DNA of 14,541 bases from JBHELT01 sp046262935 (GTDB lineage: Bacteria; Actinomycetota; CADDZG01; JAHWKV01), in the NCBI GenBank assembly GCA_046262935.1, contig JBHELT010000073.1:1-14541 (forward strand). Reading direction: 5' to 3'. Positions 1-6,509 of this stretch are shown piece after piece; positions within the stretch are counted from its first letter, which is position 1; every line of letters starts with the position of its first letter. The position numbers were made by a program, and so were the translations under genes. The notes below the pieces were generated by a model. That model saw only the letters and a list, made by a program, of their open reading frames with translations, searched no databases and had not been told where the DNA came from.

Positions 1-240
1 CACGAAGGATGGCTTTGCGGCGAGACCAACAAGCATCACTGTTGTGAAAACATCGCAAGCCAACACGATCGTCCATACGCGCGTGTTGTGAAAACTGCGA
101 ACCATGATCCAACCGGTGAAGACCGACGCGATGATTGTGTACGGGATAAGAAAGGCATCCCATTTCACCCGCTTCTTTCGGGAGAAACTCTCCCAACCAC
201 GAGTCGTACTTGGGGGATCACTAGTCGGGGATACCGTCAT
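1..240 (-). CDS. Partial membrane protein of second integron cassette, C-terminus off left edge
   Basis: On the minus strand an ATG at 240 opens 80 codons without a stop up to base 1, so the gene is 3'-truncated by the window. The peptide begins MTVSPTSDPPSTT, then a basic patch (RKKRVKWD, residues 21-28), followed by two hydrophobic stretches at about 29-47 and 57-75, which look like transmembrane helices. The start lies 18 bases after the end of the attC R' box, the usual place for a cassette gene start. The Shine-Dalgarno is weak (AAGAAA, about 7 bases upstream). No family is recognised. A plus-strand frame overlaps here (104-469), but its product has no recognisable features and would run through the attC. 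Confidence 0.55.
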   Translation of the reverse strand, partial: MTVSPTSDPPSTTRGWESFSRKKRVKWDAFLIPYTIIASVFTGWIMVRSFHNTRVWTIVLACDVFTTVMLVGLAAKPSFV

Positions 241-258
241 TGTGATTTCTTATGGTCT

Positions 259-319
259 GTATAACGGCTTGGGCCGTGAGCAGCCGCCGAAGGCGGTCTG
301 TTCCACGGCCGTGTTAGGC
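259..319 (-). repeat. attC recombination site (59-be) of first cassette
   Basis: Read on the minus strand the 61-bp site begins with GCCTAAC (319-313), a perfect R'' box (RYYYAAC), and ends with GTTATAC (265-259), which fits R' (GTTRRRY) at six of seven positions. Inside, GGCCGTG pairs with CACGGCC as the L''/L' arms. A terminal hairpin forms from CAG-A-CCGCC, a TTC loop and GGCGG-CTG. The unpaired stretch between the R and L arms is AC on one side and CAAGCC on the other. It sits directly after the stop of one small gene and directly before the start of the next, in the same direction, as an attC should. R'' and R' pair at only five of seven positions, which is the main imperfection. Confidence 0.75.
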
Positions 320-736
320 AGCATTGCATCACGTTGGAGTCCTAGCGAAAGGCCGAGCGACAATCTGATGTTCGTCTTCGTAGAGTACATAGCCTGGGGC
401 GTTCGTGGTAATCATCTCGACCGGAATTCCATGACCCTCAAGGATGCCAACAATCTCGTGGAGCCGTGATAAGTAATCCTGGGCTGAGTCTCTGAACCAC
501 GAGATACCCCGGTTACTTCCAGGGCTCGGATTGCGCTTCCTGGAAAACCTATCGGGCGCAGGGAGGTGTTGGTCGAACCAGTCCTTCAGTTCGCGTAGAC
601 GAATGGCCTCTTGGGATGGGAGCTCACTACTCTTGAGGAGCCGGATCACGGCTTGGAAGACACCAGATCGAACCATGGAGTCCGAGTCTCTCTCATGCAC
701 TACGAACCTGACGTAACCCATGGCCTGTCTGCCTAA
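265..736 (-). mobile_element. First gene cassette (one ORF plus attC)
   Basis: The boundaries are inferred from the integron cut rule: between G and TT of GTTAGGC at 737/736, and between G and TT of GTTATAC at 265/264. The 472-bp unit holds one gene on the minus strand (329-721), beginning 9 bases after the core site and ending 9 bases before the attC R'' box. That compact one-gene layout is typical of integron cassettes. No promoter is visible inside, so expression probably depends on read-through from the integrase side. Confidence 0.65.
329..721 (-). CDS. Cassette-borne conserved hypothetical protein, 130 aa
   Basis: Small soluble protein with no signal peptide or membrane segment. It begins MGYVRFVVHERDSDS and has a middle part with WFDQHLPAPDRFSRK (about 48-62) and GISWFRDSAQDYLSR (about 72-86), and ends with TTNAPGYVLYEDEHQIVARPF. 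I have the impression of having seen similar small proteins among bacterial hypotheticals, but cannot name a family or a function. The ATG at 721 lies 9 bases downstream of the attI core, with only a weak AGG as ribosome site, usual for cassette genes. The TGA at 331-329 is 9 bases before the attC. The gene carries only two GATC sites in 393 bp, unlike the GATC-dense chromosomal genes to the right. No promoter is seen. Confidence 0.75.
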   Translation of the reverse strand: MGYVRFVVHERDSDSMVRSGVFQAVIRLLKSSELPSQEAIRLRELKDWFDQHLPAPDRFSRKRNPSPGSNRGISWFRDSAQDYLSRLHEIVGILEGHGIPVEMITTNAPGYVLYEDEHQIVARPFARTPT

Positions 737-894
737 CTCTTGTATGAACAGACCTGGTTAAACCCGGCCCCCGGCGTGTTAAACGCGGATAGCGCGAAGG
801 TCATGATTGAAAAGTGACCGTTACCAGCATGTTTGATCTCACCCGGCCCCTGCCTTTCGGCGATAACCCGCTGTGCCGGTCAGTATAAACGCGC
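722..894. other. Spacer between intI and first cassette gene
   Basis: 173 bases with no convincing open frame. It contains the attI-like core near its left end (731-737), the two GTTTAAC boxes and the 10-bp direct repeat described under attI. I see no clear sigma70 promoter on the minus strand, so where the cassette promoter lies is unknown; read-through from the integrase transcript is the simplest possibility. Confidence 0.5.
731..790 (-). other. attI: Probable attI site of the integron
   Basis: On the minus strand the first cassette is preceded by ACAAGAGTTAGGC (743-731), which closely resembles the attI1 core as I recall it (ACAAAGTTAGGC). Unlike the attC at 259-319, the upstream sequence does not fold into paired R''/L'' and L'/R' arms, which is the difference expected between attI and attC. 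Two GTTTAAC boxes lie upstream (784-778 and 764-758). A 10-bp direct repeat, ACCCGGCCCC on the plus strand, occurs at 762-771 and 841-850 and could be an accessory integrase-binding repeat. The left boundary is set by the core; the right limit is a guess. Confidence 0.55.
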
Positions 895-1971
895 TCATCG
901 ACGGCGCCCCGGGGCCCCCGTATCGAGGGGGCTGATCACGCCAAAGCCCCCTCGATTGAGAACGTGGGTGTACACCTGGGTCGTCCTCACGTCTTCGTGA
1001 CCAAGCAGGTCTTGAACGGTCCTTATGTCATACCCATTTCCTAGTACATGAGTTGCGAACGAGTGTCTTAGCGTGTGCGGAGTCACGTGCTTGGGGATGT
1101 CGGCGCGAAGAGCCGCCGCCCGCACGGCCTTCTGGATGACCGACGGATGCAGATGGTATCGATGCTTGACCCGCGTTTGCTTGTCGAGATAGTGCGATGT
1201 GGCCGGAAAGATCCATTGCCAAGCCCACTGAGAGTCGACACCCTGATACTTACGTGCGAGCGCATTGGGCATCGGCACCCTTCCCAATCCCATCGCGAGA
1301 TCCGCATCGTGGATCCGGCGCACTGCGACGAGATGCTGTTTCAGCGATGGAATCACTGAGTCCGCCAACATCGTTACCCGGTCCTTCCTGCCTTTACTCT
1401 GCCTCACCACTATCTCTCGTCGAATCATGTCGACGTCTTTGACTCTTAGACTCAGACCCTCTTCCAATCGGAGCCCTGAGCCATATAGCAGCATGCACAC
1501 CAGTTTGGGCTCCCCCTCTAATTCCTTGAAAAGGGCGGCAACCTCTTCTTTGGCAAGCACCACGGGTTCCCGCTTCGAACGTCGCGCCCGGATAACGCCG
1601 TCAAGCCTGTCCAATGGTTTACCCATCACGTGGTCGTAAAAGAACAACAATGCGGACAACGCCTGATTCTGCGTCGATGCGGCAACACTCTTCTTGGTCG
1701 CAAGATCCGTCAGAAATGCATTTACCGCCGCCTCGGACAAGAATCGCGGATGGGCGACCTGATTGGCGTCCAGGAAACGCCCTATCCAATGTTTGTAAAC
1801 CTTCACCGTCTTTGGGCTGTAATGACGAGCCACCAAAGCCTGTTCGGTCTTCGTAAGCCAATGCTCTTTGGCACCGATGAGATTGCCCGCGGTCCCCGGC
1901 CCCCCAGACGCTGGCGCACTTGAACGTTTCGAATGCTGCCTTGCCGAAGCGGCCTTACGATCCTCGCCCAT
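895..1971 (-). CDS. intI: Integron integrase, IntI family tyrosine recombinase, 358 aa
   Basis: Catalyses site-specific recombination between attI and folded attC sites to insert or excise gene cassettes. An N-terminal SAM-like core-binding domain (about 36-125) precedes the catalytic domain (about 135-350). The tyrosine-recombinase residues are all present: R168 (YGSGLRLEE), K193 (SKGRKDR), H299 and R302 (HTLRHSF), H325 (LLGHED) and nucleophile Y334 (VYTHVLNRGG). What makes it IntI rather than a XerC/D type is the extra segment at about 245-285, including QWAWQWIFP and HRYHLHPSVIQKAV, plus the SPLD ending. The start at 1971 has a strong AGGAGG (1976-1981) four bases upstream. It carries roughly 22 extra N-terminal residues, rich in Ser, Ala, Gly and Lys, relative to IntI1. 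No LexA box was recognised upstream. Confidence 0.93.
   Translation of the reverse strand: MGEDRKAASARQHSKRSSAPASGGPGTAGNLIGAKEHWLTKTEQALVARHYSPKTVKVYKHWIGRFLDANQVAHPRFLSEAAVNAFLTDLATKKSVAASTQNQALSALLFFYDHVMGKPLDRLDGVIRARRSKREPVVLAKEEVAALFKELEGEPKLVCMLLYGSGLRLEEGLSLRVKDVDMIRREIVVRQSKGRKDRVTMLADSVIPSLKQHLVAVRRIHDADLAMGLGRVPMPNALARKYQGVDSQWAWQWIFPATSHYLDKQTRVKHRYHLHPSVIQKAVRAAALRADIPKHVTPHTLRHSFATHVLGNGYDIRTVQDLLGHEDVRTTQVYTHVLNRGGFGVISPLDTGAPGRRR
922..956 (-). other. Perfect 11-bp inverted repeat at 3' end of intI
   Basis: ATCGAGGGGGC (922-932) and GCCCCCTCGAT (946-956) are exact reverse complements separated by 13 bases, inside the last codons of the integrase (RGGFGVISPLD region). The strong GC stem would form in the mRNA just before the stop, ahead of attI. 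It has no downstream U-run, so it is not a standard terminator. It may simply reflect the conserved RGG...SPLD codons. Confidence 0.5.
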
Positions 1972-2112
1972 CCATCCTCCTCTCCCGCGACGCGATTCAA
2001 GCGTAGGGAAGTGAAGTCACTGGTGGCCCTCGGCCCCTCAACCACTCATGATCGTAAACACCACCACTGACAATTCTCGTGCGGACGCCCACCGTGGAGG
2101 CTCTGGACCTAC
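1972..2112. other. Spacer between methyltransferase and intI
   Basis: 141 bases holding the integrase ribosome site (AGGAGG, 1976-1981) and presumably its promoter on the minus strand, since the methyltransferase reads in the same direction. TTGTCA on the minus strand near 2068-2073 could be a -35 box, but no well-spaced -10 follows. No LexA-type box was recognised. Confidence 0.4.
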
Positions 2113-2880
2113 CTAACTTTTCCGATCGAAACAGAAGATCCTGGTGTCGTACTCGACCTCGATCGTTTCTCGATCTTTCGTCTGCGGATGGGTTGCCAAG
2201 ATCTTGCGGACCCCATCCAGCAACTGCTTCTTGCGCTCATCCTCCAAAGCGCCCACGACACTTACCGAGGCTATGCGCGCAACCAGGCCATCCTTGGTCA
2301 TCGATTGCAGGTGTGGGAACGAAACTTCATCGACCGGTCCGAACCTTCGCGACAGCGCGTCGACATGTCGCCATGAATCGATCATGGTCGGGATCGCTCG
2401 CTGCAATATTCGCACCGGCTCCCAGACCTCCTGCGCCCAATCCGCAACCCTGGCGCGTGCATTCCAAACGAGAGCCAGGCCCCCACCCTCAACGAGCACG
2501 CGCGCTATCTCGCCTATCGCCGGTTCGGCATCGAACCAGTGGAACGCTTGTGCCACAACCACCGCTTCGAAACTCTCCGCACGCAAAGGAAGTCGCTCGG
2601 CGGCACCGCCTATCAAACCAACGTGGGGCAGCGAGCGTTTGAAAACGTCCCGCATCGCTGCGATCGGCTCTACCGCAACAACTTTTCCAACCCGGTCAGC
2701 GAAAGCGCTGGTCAGTTTCCCGGTCCCCGCCCCGATGTCCAACATCGTGCTCGAAGCACCCAGATCGAAACGCTGCAAGATATGCGACACCGCCGCTGGC
2801 GGATAGCTCGGACGGCCCAGTTCATATTCTTCGGCCGCCGCGCCGAAACCTTTCTCGGCCTTGGGATGTATCCCGCTCAG
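2113..2880 (-). CDS. Class I SAM-dependent methyltransferase, 255 aa
   Basis: Transfers a methyl group from S-adenosylmethionine to an unknown small substrate, presumably in the cytoplasm. The N-terminal GFGAAAEEYELGRPSYPP (residues 11-28) is typical of this Methyltransf_11-like group. Motif I is MLDIGAGTGKL (46-56), the acidic SAM-binding position is in VVAVEP (67-72), and AQAFHWFD (110-117) follows motif II. The start is uncertain: the frame has no ATG, GTG or TTG near the conserved beginning. The best choice is CTG at 2880, which overlaps the RDD gene's TGA stop (CTGA, 4-base overlap 2877-2880) and has GGAG about 11 bases upstream, suggesting translational coupling. The frame stays open far upstream, but that part lies inside the RDD gene and is meaningless. 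Confidence 0.85.
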   Translation of the reverse strand: MSGIHPKAEKGFGAAAEEYELGRPSYPPAAVSHILQRFDLGASSTMLDIGAGTGKLTSAFADRVGKVVAVEPIAAMRDVFKRSLPHVGLIGGAAERLPLRAESFEAVVVAQAFHWFDAEPAIGEIARVLVEGGGLALVWNARARVADWAQEVWEPVRILQRAIPTMIDSWRHVDALSRRFGPVDEVSFPHLQSMTKDGLVARIASVSVVGALEDERKKQLLDGVRKILATHPQTKDRETIEVEYDTRIFCFDRKS

Positions 2881-3542
2881 TCTCGAATCATCTCCGTACC
2901 CGCGGCCAGGTCGTGAACCCCTCGCCTTTGCCGCCAGAACAAAACCATAGAAACGCTCGCAAGCCAGATAACAACGAACGACGCCGCACCAAGACTCGTC
3001 ATCGCCCTCGCCAATCCACTCACGCCGAAAAGCGCAATCACATTCCCGGAAAACAGCAAGAGCAAGGGACCCCAGAAAACGGCAGCCCTGATCACTGACC
3101 TGCTGAATCCGCTCGGGCCACCGGTGATACGCCGAACGCGGAGCCCCACAACCCTTTCGCCCACCGTCCTTGCCCTTGCCTGTGACAAAGCGAAATAAAA
3201 GGCAGCCACCAAGAACAGCAACGTCAGCTCGAAAGGCGTGCCAACCAATTGTCTGATGGCGCCCGCATCGACCGCCGCCCTCGTGGCAGGGACGGGCAAC
3301 AGCCGCGCGAGCGGCTGCGTGAACAACGACTGCACTAGCCAGATGCCAAGGATCAAACTGAGGTCCACCAAGAAAGCCGCGTAGCGCGGCCCGAAACCTG
3401 CCCTCGTCCCCCTGGTCGCCACGGCTGCACCGCAAACCCCGCAGAATCGAGTGGACGCGTCGAGCCTTGCCCCGCAGTTGCGGCAATCGAACGACTCTGT
3501 CTGGGTATGGGTAGTCTCTTTCACCCCTCGCACGTCCATCAC
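2877..3542 (-). CDS. Zinc-ribbon RDD-family membrane protein, 221 aa
   Basis: An N-terminal zinc ribbon (CRNCG at 20-24 and CGVCG at 34-38, two CxxC knuckles) is joined to an RDD domain. The RDD hallmarks are visible: RYAAFLVD at about 53-60 on the first helix, and RQRRGVHDLAAGTEMI near the C-terminus. Hydrophobic helices lie at roughly 55-75, 100-120, 148-170 and 183-203. The function of RDD proteins is mostly unknown; some act in Na+/H+ or solute transport. The GTG at 3542 is followed at once by ATG (3539); AAGGA lies 10 bases before the GTG. First gene of a two-gene unit with the methyltransferase and divergent from livH across about 55 bases, so their promoters are close together. Confidence 0.85.
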   Translation of the reverse strand: MMDVRGVKETTHTQTESFDCRNCGARLDASTRFCGVCGAAVATRGTRAGFGPRYAAFLVDLSLILGIWLVQSLFTQPLARLLPVPATRAAVDAGAIRQLVGTPFELTLLFLVAAFYFALSQARARTVGERVVGLRVRRITGGPSGFSRSVIRAAVFWGPLLLLFSGNVIALFGVSGLARAMTSLGAASFVVIWLASVSMVLFWRQRRGVHDLAAGTEMIRD

Positions 3543-3597
3543 CTTTGATTATTCCTTGTTTGCGCCACGTGGACTAAAGAGGAACAATCACAGAGCC
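3543..3597. promoter_or_regulatory. Divergent promoter region between RDD gene and livH
   Basis: Only 55 bases separate the start codons of the two divergent genes, so promoters for both must lie here or inside the coding ends. A perfect 8-bp palindrome CCACGTGG (3565-3572) sits at the centre and could be an operator. AAAGAGGAA (3576-3584) is the livH ribosome site, rather far (13 bases) from its ATG. I cannot assign -35 and -10 boxes with confidence. Confidence 0.4.
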
Positions 3598-4488
3598 ATG
3601 GCGGTCTTCTTCCAGCAGGTTGTGATCGGGATCTTGAATGGTTCCATCTACGGCCTTGTTGCCCTTGGATTTTCGATGATCTTCCTCACAACCAGGATGA
3701 TCAATTTCGCGCAGGGCCAGCAACTCATGGTTGGCGCCTACACCTATTTCTTCCTAAGCGTCGTGCTTCACCTCGCTATGCCGTTCGCGCTTCTTGGTGC
3801 TGTGTTGTTTGCCATCATCGTGGGACTCGTGGTCCATACAGGAGCCATCCGAATCTTGGGCAAATTCGATCCGAACACGAACATCGCATGGATCTTGACC
3901 ACTCTCGCGACCGGACTCATCTTCGTTGACATCGTGAAGACCTTCGCCGGCACCGATCAAAAACGTGTTCCTCCTCTCATCGACGCAAAGCCGATCACTA
4001 TCCCCGGCCTCGGTGCGAAACTGGAAGCTCAACAACTCATCATCCTGGTTGGCGCCATCCTTCTTATGCTCATCCTCGAAGCCATCCACTCGCGCTCAAC
4101 CTTGGGCAAGGCACTCAAAGCCGTGGCGCACGACCCTGCCACCGCTTCACTCATGGGGATCAACCCAACATTCATGGTGCTCTACTCGTTCGCCTTAGCT
4201 GGCGCCCTTGCCGCGATCGCTGGCTTCCTGCTTGCACCGACTACTTTCGTGTTCCTCGACATGGGAACGTTCAACGGACTGAAAGGTTTCGTCGCCGCCG
4301 TGGTTGGGGGCATAGGTTCAACCAAGGGCGCCCTCGTTGGGGGCCTCGTCATCGGCCTTGTGGAATCGCTTGCCATCTTCTTCAATGCAGCCGACCTCGC
4401 AACCGCCCTGGTGTTCTTCAGTCTCATCGTCATCTTGCTCATCAAGCCGCAAGGGATACTCGGCGAAGCTCTCATCGAGAAGGTCTGA
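3598..4488 (+). CDS. livH: Branched-chain amino-acid type ABC transporter permease LivH, 296 aa
   Basis: One of two membrane permeases of a HAAT-family (LIV-I) importer. About eight hydrophobic helices span the protein. The N-terminal pattern GILNGSIYGLVALGFSMIF and the MINFAQGQ motif (about residues 36-43) are characteristic of LivH, as are VAHDPATASLMGI (about 178-190) and AAVVGGIGSTKGALVGG near the C-terminus. The ATG at 3598 gives the usual LivH length. The frame is open further upstream, but that would run into the divergent RDD gene and adds no hydrophobic start. The stop TGA overlaps the livM-livG ATG by one base (TGATG at 4486-4490), so translation is probably coupled. The substrate could be branched-chain amino acids or related amides or short organic acids. 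Confidence 0.93.
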   Translation: MAVFFQQVVIGILNGSIYGLVALGFSMIFLTTRMINFAQGQQLMVGAYTYFFLSVVLHLAMPFALLGAVLFAIIVGLVVHTGAIRILGKFDPNTNIAWILTTLATGLIFVDIVKTFAGTDQKRVPPLIDAKPITIPGLGAKLEAQQLIILVGAILLMLILEAIHSRSTLGKALKAVAHDPATASLMGINPTFMVLYSFALAGALAAIAGFLLAPTTFVFLDMGTFNGLKGFVAAVVGGIGSTKGALVGGLVIGLVESLAIFFNAADLATALVFFSLIVILLIKPQGILGEALIEKV

Positions 4489-6509
4489 TGCCACTGATCG
4501 ACGACCTTCGCGACGCTAACGAAGACGCTAAGAGCAAGCGCGACCAACGCCGAGAGGCTAGGAACAACAACGGCCCAACCGACTCGCCGGATCAGCAGGT
4601 CTGGACAGGGGTTTCGGTTCCCGCCCGCTCGCGGCTTCTGCCGTTGATGTATCCAGCAGGTCTTGGGATCGCCGCCGTCATCTTGCTTTTGGCGCTGTTC
4701 CCCCAAGGGGCCTTGAAGGTCCCCTTTACATCGATAGGACTCGCCCCTAACGCCTTCCTGACCGACGCATTACAGATCATCATGCGTTACGTGATCGTTG
4801 TAACCGGCCTCAATATCATCGCCGGTTACACAGGGCAGTTATCGCTCGGTCAAGGCATCTTCACATCCATCGGCGCGTACACGGCTGCGATCATGACAAC
4901 ACGATTCGCCAACAACACCCTCGGCCAGCCTATCGTCGCTTTCATATTCGCGATCATCGTTGGCGCGGCGGTTGGGGCGGTGCTCGGCATCCCTTCGCTT
5001 CGCGTCAAAGGGGCGTTCCTCGCGGTGGTTACGCTCGCGTTCATACCGATATTCCAAACCATCTACGCCTTCAAGAATTTTTCAGGATTGTTCGGTCAAC
5101 AAGGTCAGATCAAAGATGTCGCAACACCGATCGGCGACCGTCTGTCGCTCATCGGCTATCACCCAACCGACATCGATTGGTTCTACATCCATCTGGTGCT
5201 CGTGGTGCTTCTTGTCTTCTTCGCACGCAACATCGTGAAGAGCCGCATCGGCCGCGGGCTTATGGCGATACGCGAGTCCGAGATAGCCGCTAAGTCGTGC
5301 GGGGTAAACGTCACTCGATACAAAACCATCGCATTCGTGCTCTCTTCGGTATATGCCTCGATAGCCGGAGCCCTCTACGTTCACTCGGTAGGGTTCGTCT
5401 CGCCGAACTTTCCCTCTAGCATCTTGGAGTCCTTCCGCTACGTGGTCATGCTGATCGTCGGGGGTACAGGGACCCTGCTCGGCCCGGTGTTCGGCGCAAC
5501 CGCCATCGAACTCACGTCGCGCGGCTTCAGTGGGTTCCTCGAATATCAGCAGGCCATCTTGGGAGCGATCGCCATCTTTACGGTTTGGCGATATCCGGGG
5601 GGCATCGTAGGTGGGCTCAAGAAACTGACTAGTAAGAAGGGGGCACAGATCGCTACTCGCACGAAGATCGAAGTGGAGCCCGCGATGCGCCGGCCAAGAG
5701 CGCGAACCGATGGGACCTCGACGAGCGTTCCCGAGATCGTCTTGAGTGCACGCGAGATGAGCAAGATCTTCGGGGGACTTCGCGCTAACGACCAAGTCGA
5801 TATGCAGGTCGGTCGGGGCACGGTTCACTCGCTCATCGGCCCCAACGGTAGCGGGAAGACGACCTTCATCAATACAGTCACCGGCGTGTACACAGCCGAT
5901 GAGGGCGCCATCGAGTTTCTCGGCAAGCGATGCGACGATCGTCCCTTGTTCGAAAACGTACAAGCCGGCATGGGTCGCACGTTCCAGAACTTGCAACTAT
6001 GGCGCCGCATGACCGTGCTGGACAACTGCATGGTCGGCCTGCACTCAGGGATGCGTTCGGGTCTGTTCTCTTCGATCCTTCGAACCCCGGCCCAAAGACG
6101 CGAAGAAGCAAGAGCGCGCGATCGGGCGCTAGGGTTGCTCGACTTCTGCGGCATCGCTCGTTACGCAGACCTTCCCGCTGGTCAACTTCCGTACGGCCCC
6201 CAGCGGCTGCTCGAGATCGCGCGCGCATTGGCATTGGATCCGGTCTTTCTGATCCTGGATGAACCTGCGGCCGGATTGAACCCTGCCGAGAGCGCGAAGC
6301 TGACCGCCCTTATCAGAGAGATCGCGTCGACGGGTATCACCGTTTTCCTTATCGAACACCACATGGACATCGTCATGTCAGTGTCCGACAAAGTTACGGT
6401 CCTGGACTTCGGCCAGAAGATCGCTGAAGGAACTCCGGCGCAGGTTCAATCGAACCCGCGCGTCCTCGAGGCCTACCTCGGCGGAGATGCGGAGCCAGTG
6501 CATGCTTAA
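4488..6509 (+). CDS. Fused LivM permease - LivG ATPase of the HAAT importer, 673 aa
   Basis: One polypeptide carries the second permease and the first ATPase. Residues 1-45 are a charged cytoplasmic leader. The LivM part (about 50-380) has many helices and GLNIIAGYTGQLSLGQG (107-123), the LivM signature, and GRGLMAIRESEIAAKSCGV. A linker of about 35 residues, rich in basic residues, leads to the LivG part (415-673): Walker A GPNGSGKT (451-458), Q-loop Q500, signature LPYGPQR (567-573), Walker B FLILDEP (587-593) and H-loop H624 (LIEHHMD). All ATPase motifs look intact. The frame is continuous, so this is a true fusion and not two genes. It overlaps livH by one base and livF by eight bases. 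Confidence 0.92.
   Translation: MPLIDDLRDANEDAKSKRDQRREARNNNGPTDSPDQQVWTGVSVPARSRLLPLMYPAGLGIAAVILLLALFPQGALKVPFTSIGLAPNAFLTDALQIIMRYVIVVTGLNIIAGYTGQLSLGQGIFTSIGAYTAAIMTTRFANNTLGQPIVAFIFAIIVGAAVGAVLGIPSLRVKGAFLAVVTLAFIPIFQTIYAFKNFSGLFGQQGQIKDVATPIGDRLSLIGYHPTDIDWFYIHLVLVVLLVFFARNIVKSRIGRGLMAIRESEIAAKSCGVNVTRYKTIAFVLSSVYASIAGALYVHSVGFVSPNFPSSILESFRYVVMLIVGGTGTLLGPVFGATAIELTSRGFSGFLEYQQAILGAIAIFTVWRYPGGIVGGLKKLTSKKGAQIATRTKIEVEPAMRRPRARTDGTSTSVPEIVLSAREMSKIFGGLRANDQVDMQVGRGTVHSLIGPNGSGKTTFINTVTGVYTADEGAIEFLGKRCDDRPLFENVQAGMGRTFQNLQLWRRMTVLDNCMVGLHSGMRSGLFSSILRTPAQRREEARARDRALGLLDFCGIARYADLPAGQLPYGPQRLLEIARALALDPVFLILDEPAAGLNPAESAKLTALIREIASTGITVFLIEHHMDIVMSVSDKVTVLDFGQKIAEGTPAQVQSNPRVLEAYLGGDAEPVHA

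Larger units (their letters stand above)
1..1971 (-). mobile_element. Integron (intI + attI + cassette array), truncated at left edge
   Basis: An integron-type integrase, an attI-like core site, one complete gene cassette ending in an attC site, and the beginning of a second cassette are arranged in one direction on the minus strand. Cassette boundaries follow the known G^TTRRRY cut rule: the first cassette spans about 736 to 265 and the second begins at 264 and leaves the window. The integrase reads toward the array, so its 3' end faces attI; in class 1-3 integrons it reads away from the array. The co-directional form is known from a few lineages such as Treponema. How many more cassettes lie to the left cannot be seen. 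Integron identity is well supported by the protein and the attC; the exact extent on the right is set only by the integrase start. Confidence 0.8.

Noticed and set aside
104..469. Plus-strand open frame of 121 codons
   Set aside because: It runs across the attC site and against both minus-strand cassette genes, and its product shows no recognisable domain or sensible composition.
2111..2117. GTTAGGT on the minus strand, a match to the integron core GTTRRRY
   Set aside because: It overlaps the methyltransferase stop codon, has no attC-like folding, and is on the wrong side of intI for this array; a 7-base match is expected by chance.
2881..3486. Upstream extension of the methyltransferase frame
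   Set aside because: This part lies wholly inside the RDD gene and encodes Arg/Gly-rich sequence with no homology-like pattern; the methyltransferase begins at about 2880.
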